Shown here: in pieces, positions 49,270-57,933 of the stretch
Layout of the letters: every line of letters begins with the position of its first letter
Numbering within the stretch: position 1 is the stretch's first letter
Source of the DNA: Halotalea alkalilenta
Lineage (GTDB): Bacteria > Pseudomonadota > Gammaproteobacteria > Pseudomonadales > Halomonadaceae
DNA: 64,000 bases
Assembly: GCF_001648175.1 (NCBI RefSeq)
Contig: NZ_CP015243.1
Location: 186,001-250,000 of the forward strand
Direction: 5' to 3'
The notes under the pieces: generated by a model
Databases searched by the model: none
What the model saw: the letters and a program-made list of their open reading frames with translations, nothing else
Told to the model about the DNA's origin: nothing
Made by a program: the position numbers and the translations under genes

Positions 49270-50106
49270 TCAGTGTCGCTGTCGCGCGAGCTGCGGGTTC
49301 AATGCATCGTCGAGCCCTTCGCCCACCAGATTGAGCGCAAGCACGGTGAGCAGGATCATCACCCCGGGGATCACGCTCAGCCACCAGGCCTGGCGCATTA
49401 CCGTACGCGCGGCGCCGATCATGTAGCCCCACGACATCACGTCGGGATCGCCCAGCCCCAGGAACGAAAGCGAGGATTCGAGCAGGATCGCGGTGGCGAT
49501 CATCAACGAGGCCAGCACGATCACCGGCGACAGCGCATTGGGCAGGATCTGGCGCACGATCAGATCCCAGTGCCCAAGCCCGGCCAGGCGAGCGGCCTCG
49601 ACGTATTCACGCTGCTTCAGCGAGAGGAACTCGCCCCGCACCAGGCGCGCCACCGGTGGCCAGCTGACGATCGAGATGGCGGCAACGACAGAACCGACGC
49701 TCGGCGACATGATCGCCACCAGCACGATCGCCAGCGCGAAGCTCGGTATGGTCTGGAACAGCTCGGTGATCCGCATCAGCGCATCGTCGATCCAACCGCC
49801 GAAGTAGCCGGCCAATGCCCCCAGCGGCACGCCGATCGCCAGTGCCACCAGGGTGGAGATCAACCCGATCAGCAATGACACCCAGGCGCCATGGGCCAAT
49901 CCAGCGGCGACATCGCGGCCCATGGTGTCGGTCCCCAGCGGAAAGCCCGAGAGCTCTCCCGGGGCGAGGAACGGGCGCTGGACCATCCGCCACGGCGACT
50001 CCGGATAGAGCAGTGGCGCGAGCAGCGCGAGCGCGACGACCATGACGAGGATCAAGAGGCCGAACAGCGCGCCACGGTTCTGGGCAAAGCGGGCGAAAAA
50101 GCTCAT
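49270..50106 (-). CDS. Dipeptide-type ABC permease, DppC family
   Basis: A 278-residue inner-membrane permease with an N-terminal anchor helix (LFGLLILVMVVALALLAPL) and five further helices. The cytoplasmic EAA loop is VEAARLAGLGHWDLIVRQILPN, and PLGTDTMGRD marks the DppC half. It overlaps the DppB-type gene by four bases and pairs with it. Confidence 0.93.
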   Translation of the reverse strand: MSFFARFAQNRGALFGLLILVMVVALALLAPLLYPESPWRMVQRPFLAPGELSGFPLGTDTMGRDVAAGLAHGAWVSLLIGLISTLVALAIGVPLGALAGYFGGWIDDALMRITELFQTIPSFALAIVLVAIMSPSVGSVVAAISIVSWPPVARLVRGEFLSLKQREYVEAARLAGLGHWDLIVRQILPNALSPVIVLASLMIATAILLESSLSFLGLGDPDVMSWGYMIGAARTVMRQAWWLSVIPGVMILLTVLALNLVGEGLDDALNPQLARQRH

Positions 50107-51080
50107 TTGGCCTCCTTGATGCGAGGGTCGGCGAGTCGGTAGATCAGGTCGGTGAGCATGTTGAACACGATCACCAGCAGCGCGCAGAAGAAGAAGATGC
50201 CCAGCAGCAGGTTGTAGTCACGCTGCATCAGCGCCTCGTACATCAATCTGCCGATGCCGGGCCAGGCGAACACCGTCTCGGTCAACACCGCCCCACCGAC
50301 CATTTGGCCCGCCTGCAGGCCCGCCAGGGTAATGATCGGCAACACCGCGTTGCGCAGCACGTGGCGACGCTGGATCACCCCGGGAGCCAGCCCCTTGGCG
50401 CGCGCGGTCTTGACGAAGTCCTGCTGCCCGGCGTTCAGCATCGAGGCGCGGGTCATGCGGGTATAGACCGCCATGAAGAAGAGCCCCAGCGTGGTCGCCG
50501 GCAGGATCAGGTGCATGGCCACATCGCCGACATGGGCGAGCCCCTGGTAGTCGGCGCCTACCGTGGAGTAGCCGTAGGCCGGTAGCCAGCCGAGCAGTAC
50601 CGAGAACACCAATACCGCCATCATCGCGACCCAATAGAGCGGTGTGGCGTAGAACAGAAGCGCCACGACCATGATCAGCGAGCCCGAGGAGTGCTTGGCC
50701 CGCATCGCCGCCAGCACGCCGGCGGACACCCCCAGCACCAGGGAAATCACGAACGCCGTGCCGGTGAGCAGCAGCGTCGCCGGCAGCCGATCGAGAATCA
50801 GCTCGAGCACCGGCATCTGCTGGCGGTACGAGTAGCCGAAGTCGAGCGTCAGCACACCGCTGACGTAGCGCCACAGCTGCACCGGCAGCGGCTGGTCGAG
50901 CCCGAAGCGCTCGCGCAGGTCATCGAGAAACTGCTGGTCCGTGGCGCCCGCCTCTCCGGCCATCACCGCCGCGGGGTCGCCCGGCGCCATGTGGATCAGG
51001 AAGAAATTGAGCACCACGATCGCCAGCAGCACCAGCACCGCCTTGACCAGGCGCCCCACGATGAAAGAAATGTAAGGCAT
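50103..51080 (-). CDS. Dipeptide-type ABC permease, DppB family
   Basis: A 325-residue inner-membrane permease with six helices. It starts YISFIVGRLVKAVLVLLAIV and has the periplasmic MAPGDPA segment, the FGLDQPLPVQL stretch and the EAA loop VKTARAKGLAPG. It forms the translocation path with the DppC-type subunit. Confidence 0.93.
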   Translation of the reverse strand: MPYISFIVGRLVKAVLVLLAIVVLNFFLIHMAPGDPAAVMAGEAGATDQQFLDDLRERFGLDQPLPVQLWRYVSGVLTLDFGYSYRQQMPVLELILDRLPATLLLTGTAFVISLVLGVSAGVLAAMRAKHSSGSLIMVVALLFYATPLYWVAMMAVLVFSVLLGWLPAYGYSTVGADYQGLAHVGDVAMHLILPATTLGLFFMAVYTRMTRASMLNAGQQDFVKTARAKGLAPGVIQRRHVLRNAVLPIITLAGLQAGQMVGGAVLTETVFAWPGIGRLMYEALMQRDYNLLLGIFFFCALLVIVFNMLTDLIYRLADPRIKEAK

Positions 51081-51117
51081 CGATCCACCTCCTTATCAAT
51101 CAGTCGGCGCGGCGCGA

Positions 51118-52689
51118 TCAGCGTTCGATCCAGGCGTTCTTGAAGCCGTCGTTGAGTCCGATCCCGGTGGTGATCAGGTCGTGGACGTTGCAGCGGTAGA
51201 GCGTCGGCTGGCCCATCTCCAAAAGCCACGCCAGCGGCACGTCCTCGCGCAGGATGCGCTGGACCTCGGCGAAGTCGGCGAGACGCGCGGCTTCATCGTT
51301 CTCGACCGCCGCACGGGCGAACAGCGCGTCGACCTCGGGGTTGGCGTAGCCCTCGACGTTGTTCCAGGGCGATCCCTTGGCGATGTTGCTCGAGACGTAG
51401 GTCCGCGCGATGCCGAGCGAGGGGTCGCCATACTGGAAGAGGTAGGTGAAAGCGATGTCGTAGCTCCAGTCGCTGATCTTCTGGTTCCAGCCGGCGACAT
51501 CGGTGGACTCGGTGGTCACCCTGATACCGACATCCTCGAGATTCTGGCGCACCGCCTCGGCCCAGCGCGTCCAGGTCTCGCCGTAGGGCAGCGGCAAAAG
51601 GCGCACCGGGGCACCGTCGTAGCCCATCTCCTCGAGCAGTTCGCGCGCCTTGTCGGGGTCGTAGTCGTACTGTTCGAGATCAGGATCGTGGGCCGCCAGG
51701 GTCGACGAGAATGGGCCGTTGGGCACCTTGCCGAGTCCGTTCCACAACACGTTCCTGACGAACTCGCGATCGAGCGCGTACATCACCGCCTGGCGGAAAC
51801 GCTTGTCGGCGGTCGGCCCTTCGCGGTTGTTGAGCCACAGCATGGCGAACGGGTTGAAGTACTCGTTGCCGGCCTCGGTCATGCAGCTGCCATCGAGCGC
51901 TTCGAGCCGGGCGAGGTCGAAGTTCTCCACCGACCCCGCAGGCATCACCTGCAGCGTACCGTTCTCGAAGGCGGCGGCGCGCGAGGCGGCGTCGGGAATC
52001 ACGTGCCAGTAAATCCTGTCCAGGTACGGCTTGCCCGCTTCGTAGTATTCCTCGTTCTTGACCAGCTCGATCACCGAGCCGCGGTCCCATCTGGCGAACT
52101 TGAAAGGACCAGTGCCGATCGGCGTGTTGTTGGCGGGGTTGTTGTAGAAGTCGGTGTCGGCATAGACGTGCCGGGGCACCATCGGCAGGGTGCCGACCTC
52201 GAACGCCTGGATGAAGGCCGGGAACGGCTGCTTGAGCGTGAACACCACGGTGTTGGCGTCCGGCGCCTCGATGCTCGCCACATGGTCGAGGATCGCCCGG
52301 GAGCGCGGATTGGTCTCGCGCATGAAGACGTCGGTGGAGAACACCACGTCGTCGGCGCTGAACGGCTCTCCATCGTGCCACTGCACGCCTTCGCGCAGAT
52401 GGAAGGTGTAGGTCAGCCCGTCATCGCTGATCTCCCATGCGCTGGCCAGCTGCGGCATCGGCTGGAGCTGGGCGTCATAGCGCAACAGCCCCTCATAGAT
52501 GTTGCCGGAGATGCGCTGGGTCGGGGCATTCTGGACCAGGCCGATCATCAGCCCCGGCGGCTCGGGCTGAATCGCCACATTGATCACCCCACCCGACTGC
52601 GGCTCCGACTGGGCATGCACGACGGCGCTGAAGCATAGGGCCAGGGCGGCTGCCGCCAGGCGGCCGGGAAGCGATACGAAAACACTCAT
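51118..52689 (-). CDS. Family-5 periplasmic substrate-binding protein
   Basis: A 523-residue secreted receptor of the DppA/OppA family with a signal peptide ending AVVHAQ. The mature protein reads GGVINVAIQPEPPGL, ISGNIYEGLLRYD and YTFHLREGVQWHDGEPFSADDVVFS, the classic family signature. Such proteins bind peptides, but also opines, polyamine conjugates and glycosides. The neighbouring deacylase and kinase genes hint at a modified amine rather than a plain peptide. Confidence 0.92.
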   Translation of the reverse strand: MSVFVSLPGRLAAAALALCFSAVVHAQSEPQSGGVINVAIQPEPPGLMIGLVQNAPTQRISGNIYEGLLRYDAQLQPMPQLASAWEISDDGLTYTFHLREGVQWHDGEPFSADDVVFSTDVFMRETNPRSRAILDHVASIEAPDANTVVFTLKQPFPAFIQAFEVGTLPMVPRHVYADTDFYNNPANNTPIGTGPFKFARWDRGSVIELVKNEEYYEAGKPYLDRIYWHVIPDAASRAAAFENGTLQVMPAGSVENFDLARLEALDGSCMTEAGNEYFNPFAMLWLNNREGPTADKRFRQAVMYALDREFVRNVLWNGLGKVPNGPFSSTLAAHDPDLEQYDYDPDKARELLEEMGYDGAPVRLLPLPYGETWTRWAEAVRQNLEDVGIRVTTESTDVAGWNQKISDWSYDIAFTYLFQYGDPSLGIARTYVSSNIAKGSPWNNVEGYANPEVDALFARAAVENDEAARLADFAEVQRILREDVPLAWLLEMGQPTLYRCNVHDLITTGIGLNDGFKNAWIER

Positions 52690-52774
52690 GGCGTTTTTCC
52701 CATTGTTGTAATTGTCGATCGGACACGATCGCCGGCCGGGAACACCAGCCGACCGGCGGGTCGGCTGCGGGATT

Positions 52775-53539
52775 TCAGTCGGCGAAATCGGGCTGCAGCT
52801 GCGTGATCAGCCGCAGGTAGGCCTCCCATTCAGGGTCTCGCGCGGTGGTGTCGTGATCGCTGTCCCAGCGTTCGTACTGGCCGGCGACATGCTCGCAGAG
52901 CGATGCGGCGGGACGGCGAACCGGCGCGCCGGTGGCCATGATCGCGAGCTGCGCCTTGCAGCTGCGCTCGAGGTTGTACATGCGCCGGAACGCTCCCCCG
53001 ACGCTGCGCCCGCAAACCAGCAGCCCATGGTTGCGCAGGATCATCACCGGCTTGTCGCCAAGATCGCGGACCAGCCGCTCGCGCTCGGCAAGATCGAGCG
53101 CGATGCCTTCGTAGTCGTGATAGGCGATGCGCCCATGGAACTGCATCGCCCACTGGTTGAGCGGCAGCAGCCCTTCTTCCAGGCAGGAGACCGCGACACC
53201 CGCCACCGAGTGGGTGTGGAGCACGCAGTGGGCGTCGGCGCGGGCGGCATGGATCGCGCTGTGGATGGTGAAACCGGCTTTGTTGATCCCCGCCCCGTCG
53301 GGGTCGTCGACGAGATTGCCCTCGAGATCGACGGTGACCAGGTTGGAGGCGCGGACCTCCTCGAAACGGTAGCCATAGGGGTTGATCAAAAAGCGCGATT
53401 CGCCCTCTTCGGCGCGCATCGAGATATGGGTGTAGATGCTGTCATCGAGCCCGAAATGGGCGATCAAACGGTAGGCAGCGGCCAGATCGCGCCGGGCCAC
53501 GGCAAGCGACGCACCGGTCGCGGAAGACATCGACTGCAT
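52775..53539 (-). CDS. Class II aldolase/adducin family protein
   Basis: A 254-residue metal-dependent protein of the fuculose-aldolase fold. Zinc-binding His residues appear in VLHTHSVAG and the later RNHGLLVCGRS. INPYGYRFEEVRASNLV forms the N-terminal part, and Glu is absent from the usual catalytic spot I could place, so it may be a decarboxylase, epimerase or aldolase. The start at 53539 has AGGA 7 nt upstream. It is the second gene of the ABC operon, between the GntR gene and the binding protein. Confidence 0.85.
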   Translation of the reverse strand: MQSMSSATGASLAVARRDLAAAYRLIAHFGLDDSIYTHISMRAEEGESRFLINPYGYRFEEVRASNLVTVDLEGNLVDDPDGAGINKAGFTIHSAIHAARADAHCVLHTHSVAGVAVSCLEEGLLPLNQWAMQFHGRIAYHDYEGIALDLAERERLVRDLGDKPVMILRNHGLLVCGRSVGGAFRRMYNLERSCKAQLAIMATGAPVRRPAASLCEHVAGQYERWDSDHDTTARDPEWEAYLRLITQLQPDFAD

Positions 53540-53603
53540 CGTTTCGTCCTTGCTTATCGTTGGAATGAACAAAACGGCCAAGTGCTTCCTCGCCTCGCGC
53601 TCG

Positions 53604-54272
53604 CTATCGTCGCAGCGTGGAAAGGAAGTGCGCCATCATTTCGTAGCCGTCCTCGATATCGGCGCGAATCGCCGCGCGCGCCCCTTCCTCGCTCCTCGCG
53701 ACCAGCGCGTCGAGCACTTCCCAGTGGTGCTGGATCGCCACCCGCTCGGAAAACTCCCGATAGGCCAGCGCGATCACAGGCCCGGCACGCATCCACAGGC
53801 TGTCGATGAAGCGCTCGAGCAGCGGTAGCCCGGCAAGCTCGACGAGATGAAAATGGAAACGCTGATTGAGGCGCATCGCGCTCTCCATGTCTCCATTCGA
53901 CAGCGCCTGATGATTCTCTTCGATGTTGCGCTTGAACAGCTCGAGTTCATGCGACTGGATGCGCTTCGCGGTGGTGGCCGCCGCCAAGCCCTCGAGTTCG
54001 AGGCGCAGCGTATAGACCTCGTCATACCCTGGCACGTCCAGCACCGGCACCCTGATATCGCGCGGCGAGCGCATCTCCAGCGCCTGCTCCTTGGCAAGTC
54101 GCAGGATCGCGTCTCGCACCGGCGTCACGCTGGTGCCGAACTGGTCCGCCAGCTCACGGATGCGCAATCGGTCGTCGGGCTTCAAGCGCCCTTCGATCAG
54201 CGCCTCGCGCAAATGGCCGTAGACACTGGCTCCCAGCGAAGCGTGCTCGACGCTCTCGAACCGGTGCTGCAT
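53604..54272 (-). CDS. GntR-family regulator of the amidohydrolase/ABC cluster
   Basis: A 222-residue FadR-subfamily repressor. The winged helix spans about residues 15-70 (VYGHLREALIEGRLKPDDRL and GTSVTPVRDAILRLAKEQAL). The FCD ligand domain has the metal-site Asp/His pattern (LRLELEGLAA, NQRFHFHLVELAG and HHWEVLDALVARSEEGA). The start at 54272 has GGAG 8 nt upstream. It heads the leftward operon and faces the three-gene catabolic operon across a palindromic site. Confidence 0.9.
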   Translation of the reverse strand: MQHRFESVEHASLGASVYGHLREALIEGRLKPDDRLRIRELADQFGTSVTPVRDAILRLAKEQALEMRSPRDIRVPVLDVPGYDEVYTLRLELEGLAAATTAKRIQSHELELFKRNIEENHQALSNGDMESAMRLNQRFHFHLVELAGLPLLERFIDSLWMRAGPVIALAYREFSERVAIQHHWEVLDALVARSEEGARAAIRADIEDGYEMMAHFLSTLRR

Positions 54273-54379
54273 GAATCGCTCTCCGTTCGCTGCTCGGCCA
54301 GGCGGGTTCACCACCATGCGCTGAAAGTCTTCGGCGCTGAAAACAAATGTACAGCCAGATGACGAGACTGTATAGGGTG

Positions 54380-54393
54380 TATGATGCATCATA
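54380..54393. promoter_or_regulatory. Candidate GntR operator, perfect palindrome
   Basis: TATGATGCATCATA is a perfect 14-bp palindrome in an AT-rich patch, 108 bp before the gntR start and 52 bp before the amidohydrolase start. It could control both divergent operons. Confidence 0.6.
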
Positions 54394-54444
54394 TAACTAA
54401 AACATGAAGCATCCTTTCATCCATCCGCCACGACGGAGCCTGCG

Positions 54445-55488
54445 GTGAAAATAATCAACAAAGACGACCACTTACAGCATGACCCTCAGTTCTTCGTGGT
54501 GCGCGGCCGGCTCAAGCGCAGCAATGAGCAACCCGCGCGAGGGGAGATTCTGCTCGCCGCTGCGCGCGAGGCAGGGCATTCGATCGTCGCCCCACGCGAG
54601 CATGGCCTGGCGCCGATCGAAGCGATTCACACCCGACGCTATCTCGACTTCCTCTCCACGGTGCATCCACGCTGGCAAACGCTCGAGGATGCCGGCGAGG
54701 AAGTGGTCGCCAATATCCATCCCTTTCCCGGCGAACCCTGTACCTACCCTCGCCATCTGGTCGGACAGGTGGGCTTCCACCTCGGCGACATGGCCTGCCC
54801 GATCGGCATGCATACCTGGAAAGCCGCATACGGCTCGGCCCAGTGCGCGATCGAGGCCGCGCAGCTGCTGCTCGAGGGCGAGCGCGCGGTCTATGCGCTG
54901 TGTCGCCCGCCGGGACACCATGCCTACGCCGAGCGCGCCAACGGTTTCTGCTACCTGAACAATGCCGCGATCGCGGCCCAATACCTGCGCAGCCGGCATT
55001 CGCGCGTCGCGATACTCGATATCGACGTCCACCACGGCAACGGTACCCAAGGGCTCTTCTATCCGCGCAGCGATGTGCTCACGATCTCGCTGCACGCCGA
55101 CCCCCACTACATGACCCCGTTCTTCACCGGGCATGCCGACGAGCGCGGCTCGGGAGAAGGCTTCGGCTTCAACGTCAACTATCCGCTGCCCAAGGGGCTA
55201 CCCACCGAAGGCTACCTCGAAGTGCTTCTCGATGCCTGCCGCCGGATCGTCGACTACGCGCCCGGCGCGCTGGTGGTCTCGCTCGGCCTCGATACCTACG
55301 AGCACGACCCCTACCAAGGCGTCGCGGTCTCCACCGCGGGCTTCGCCGATATCGGCGCGGCGATCGCCCGGCTTGGGCTACCCACTGCGCTGATCCAGGA
55401 GGGGGGATACTTGTCGGACGCGCTGGGCGACAACTTAGCCCGCGTGCTCGAAGGGTTCGAACGCGGCAGTGCGGACGCACGGCCATGA
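54445..55488 (+). CDS. HDAC-fold acetylpolyamine-type amidohydrolase
   Basis: A zinc deacylase of 347 residues of the class II histone deacetylase/acetylpolyamine amidohydrolase superfamily. The catalytic His pair is in RPPGHHAY, zinc ligands are in DIDVHHGNGTQ and the second Asp in SLGLDTYEHDP; the transition-state Tyr fits QEGGYLSD. There is no signal peptide, so it acts in the cytoplasm. It is the first gene of an operon in which each junction is an ATGA overlap, followed by a kinase and a PLP lyase. This suggests it removes an acyl group from the imported amine. Confidence 0.88.
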   Translation: MKIINKDDHLQHDPQFFVVRGRLKRSNEQPARGEILLAAAREAGHSIVAPREHGLAPIEAIHTRRYLDFLSTVHPRWQTLEDAGEEVVANIHPFPGEPCTYPRHLVGQVGFHLGDMACPIGMHTWKAAYGSAQCAIEAAQLLLEGERAVYALCRPPGHHAYAERANGFCYLNNAAIAAQYLRSRHSRVAILDIDVHHGNGTQGLFYPRSDVLTISLHADPHYMTPFFTGHADERGSGEGFGFNVNYPLPKGLPTEGYLEVLLDACRRIVDYAPGALVVSLGLDTYEHDPYQGVAVSTAGFADIGAAIARLGLPTALIQEGGYLSDALGDNLARVLEGFERGSADARP

Positions 55489-56549
55489 GCGGGCTCGAAG
55501 TCATCGATGCGGTGCTGAGCGCTGCATCGCCCCCGGTATCGTGCCGGCAAGCCGAGGCGTTCGTCGCAGAACGCTATGGCCTGCGCGTGACCGCGCGCGC
55601 ACTCGGGGGGGAACGCGATCGCAATTTTCACCTGCGCGGATCGCATGGCCGCGACTACGTGCTCAAGATCGCCCACCCGGCCGAGCGGGCCGAAGTCGCC
55701 GATTTCCACACCCGGGCGCTCTTACACCTGGCCCGCACCGCGCCCTTACTCCCCGTGCCGCGCGTAGTCACCAGCCTGTCCGGCGAGACGGTGCCGCGCT
55801 ATCAAAGCGCCTCGGCCGCTCCCTGCGTCGCGCGGCTGAGCACTTATCTGCACGGCCAGCCGCTGGCCGATCTACCGGTATCGACCGATCGTCGCCGCGC
55901 GCTCGGCACGCTTGCGGCCGAACTCGACCTGGCGCTGGAGAGCTTCCACCACCCAGCAATGCGGCTCAAGCTGCCGTGGGACCTGCAGCATGCCGCCAAT
56001 CTCCGTCCGCTGATCGAGACGATCATCGAGCCGGGCACTCGCCAGCTGGCGATCGACGGGCTCGAGCGCTTCGAGCGGCACGCCGCAGCGGCGCTCGCCG
56101 GGCTCCGGCGCCAGGCGATCCACAACGATCTCAACAGCCACAACCTGCTGGTCGACGAGCACGGCGAGCGGGTGGCGGGCATCATCGATTTCGGCGACAT
56201 GGTCTGCGCCCCGAGGATCAACGAGCTGGCGATCGCCGTCAGCTACCAGCTCGCGCTCGACGACACCTCCTGGTGCGAAGCGCTGGCGGTGGTCGAAGGC
56301 TACCATCGCGTGGCGCCGCTGCAGGCCATCGAGGTGAGCCTGCTGCCTGAGCTGGTCATCGCGCGCCTGATGATGGTGGTGACCATTTCACAGTGGCGGG
56401 CCGCACGCGCACCCGACAATGCCGACTACGTATTGCGCAACCATGCCCGCGCGCGCCGTGCACTAACGTACTGCCTGGCGCAGCCACGCGAGGCGCTGAT
56501 CGCGCAGCTGCTGTCACGGCTCGACATCACCCAGGAGCAGGCGCCATGA
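55485..56549 (+). CDS. APH-family kinase, hydroxylysine kinase-like
   Basis: A 354-residue small-molecule kinase of the aminoglycoside phosphotransferase fold. It resembles eukaryotic hydroxylysine kinase (AGPHD1/HYKK) at several points: NFHLRGSHGRDYVLKI, RLSTYLHGQPLADLPVS, LESFHHPAMRL, the catalytic loop HNDLNSHNLLV and GIIDFGDMVCAP. The start overlaps the amidohydrolase stop, and the end overlaps the next gene, both as ATGA. It most likely phosphorylates a hydroxyl group on the deacylated amine so that the following PLP enzyme can remove the phosphate. Confidence 0.82.
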   Translation: MSGLEVIDAVLSAASPPVSCRQAEAFVAERYGLRVTARALGGERDRNFHLRGSHGRDYVLKIAHPAERAEVADFHTRALLHLARTAPLLPVPRVVTSLSGETVPRYQSASAAPCVARLSTYLHGQPLADLPVSTDRRRALGTLAAELDLALESFHHPAMRLKLPWDLQHAANLRPLIETIIEPGTRQLAIDGLERFERHAAAALAGLRRQAIHNDLNSHNLLVDEHGERVAGIIDFGDMVCAPRINELAIAVSYQLALDDTSWCEALAVVEGYHRVAPLQAIEVSLLPELVIARLMMVVTISQWRAARAPDNADYVLRNHARARRALTYCLAQPREALIAQLLSRLDITQEQAP

Positions 56550-57847
56550 GCGGCCTCGATGCAGATGACCGAGCGCTGCTCGAGCGCCGCCGCAAAGTGC
56601 TCGGCGGCGCTTACCGGCTGTTCTACGACCAGCCCCTGCACCCGCAGCGCGGCGAGGGGGTATGGCTTTACGATCGTCATGACCGGGCCTATCTCGACGC
56701 CTACAACAACGTCGCCTGCCTCGGTCACTGCCATCCTCACGTAGTCGCCGCCATCTCGCGCCAGGCCGCGCGGCTCAACACCCACACCCGCTATCTCGAC
56801 GAAACCATCCTCGACTGCGCCGAACGCTTGCTCGCGACGCTGCCACCACCGCTTGCGCAGGTGATCTTCACCTGCACCGGCAGCGAAGCCAACGACCTCG
56901 CCTATCGCATCGCCTGCCAGTACACCGGCGCTCAAGGGCTGATCGTCACCCGCATGGCCTACCACGGCGTCACCCAAGCGCTCGCCCAAGCCTCGCCCTC
57001 ATTAGGCGCGCAAGTGCCGCTCGGCACGCACGTACGCACGGTCGAGCTGCCCGACGCCTGCGACCGCGACGCGCTAACGCCGGCCCAGCGCTTCGCCGCC
57101 CAGGTGCAGCGCGCGGTCAATGAACTGGCAGCGGCCGGCATCCGCCCGGCGGCGCTGCTGCTCGACAGCGTGTTCGCCAGCGACGGTATCGTCACCGACC
57201 CGGCCGGATTCATCGCGCCAGCGGTGGAGGTCATCCATCGCGCCGGTGGACTGTTCATCGCCGACGAGGTGCAGGCAGGGCTCGCGCGGCTCGGCGAACC
57301 CTTCTGGGGGTTCGTGCGCCATCGCGTGAGTCCGGATATCGTCACCCTCGGCAAGCCGTTCGGTAACGGTCACCCGGTCGCCGCCGTGGTCGCGCGCAGG
57401 GAGTGCATGGAGGCATTCGGCCAGGCCTCGCGCTACTTCAACACCTTCGGCGGCAACCCGGTCTCTTGCGCTGCGGCCTTGGCGGTGCTGGAAGTGATCG
57501 AGCGCGAAGGTATCCCTAAACGGGTCGAGGAAGTGGGCGAATACCTGCGCCGTGGCCTCGGGCAGCTCGCCGCCCTCCACCCGGAGATCGGCCAGGTGCG
57601 CGGGGCGGGGCTCTTCATCGCCGTGGCATTTGCGTCCAATGCAGAGCGCAGCGCCGCAGCCATCGCCCGTGCGGTGGTCGAGGGCATGCGCGAGCGCGGG
57701 GTGCTGCTGAGCCTTACCGGCGCGGGCGGCGACGTGCTGAAGATTCGCCCACCGCTGGTGTTCGAGCGCCAGCACGCCGACATCCTGGTCGAGCGGCTCG
57801 ACCAGACCCTGGCGGCGCTGCGCGCCGGCCCCCCGCCGATGACTTGA
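56546..57847 (+). CDS. AGXT2L-like PLP phospho-lyase (class III aminotransferase fold)
   Basis: A 433-residue PLP enzyme. Beyond the general class III fold it carries the features of ethanolamine-phosphate and 5-phosphohydroxylysine phospho-lyases (AGXT2L1/2): YNNVACLGHCHP, GSEANDLAYRIA, the Lys in TLGKPFGNGHPVA, YFNTFGGNPVSCA and VLKIRPPLVF. FIADEVQAGLARLG holds the cofactor Asp. With the kinase before it, a phospho-elimination giving an aldehyde, ammonia and phosphate is the likely reaction. Plain transamination cannot be excluded by eye. Confidence 0.82.
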   Translation: MSGLDADDRALLERRRKVLGGAYRLFYDQPLHPQRGEGVWLYDRHDRAYLDAYNNVACLGHCHPHVVAAISRQAARLNTHTRYLDETILDCAERLLATLPPPLAQVIFTCTGSEANDLAYRIACQYTGAQGLIVTRMAYHGVTQALAQASPSLGAQVPLGTHVRTVELPDACDRDALTPAQRFAAQVQRAVNELAAAGIRPAALLLDSVFASDGIVTDPAGFIAPAVEVIHRAGGLFIADEVQAGLARLGEPFWGFVRHRVSPDIVTLGKPFGNGHPVAAVVARRECMEAFGQASRYFNTFGGNPVSCAAALAVLEVIEREGIPKRVEEVGEYLRRGLGQLAALHPEIGQVRGAGLFIAVAFASNAERSAAAIARAVVEGMRERGVLLSLTGAGGDVLKIRPPLVFERQHADILVERLDQTLAALRAGPPPMT

Positions 57848-57880
57848 GCCCGCGGCAGCGGCGGCCTTAGGATGAACGGC

Positions 57881-57901
57881 CGTCGGTGCTGGGCACCGAC
57901 G
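57881..57901 (+). terminator. Hairpin after the phospho-lyase gene
   Basis: CGTCGGTGC-TGG-GCACCGACG is a perfect 9-bp stem with a 3-nt loop, 33 bp past the stop and 32 bp before the next gene. The T-run is missing, so read-through into the binding-protein gene is possible. Confidence 0.45.
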
Positions 57902-57933
57902 AGCGGATTTCAACGACAACACCGGACACTCTC

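Noticed and set aside
54843..55484. Long in-frame extension upstream of the APH kinase
   Set aside because: The extension is Arg/Ala-rich shadow sequence of the amidohydrolase gene. The ATGA overlap at 55485 is a far better start and gives the normal kinase length.
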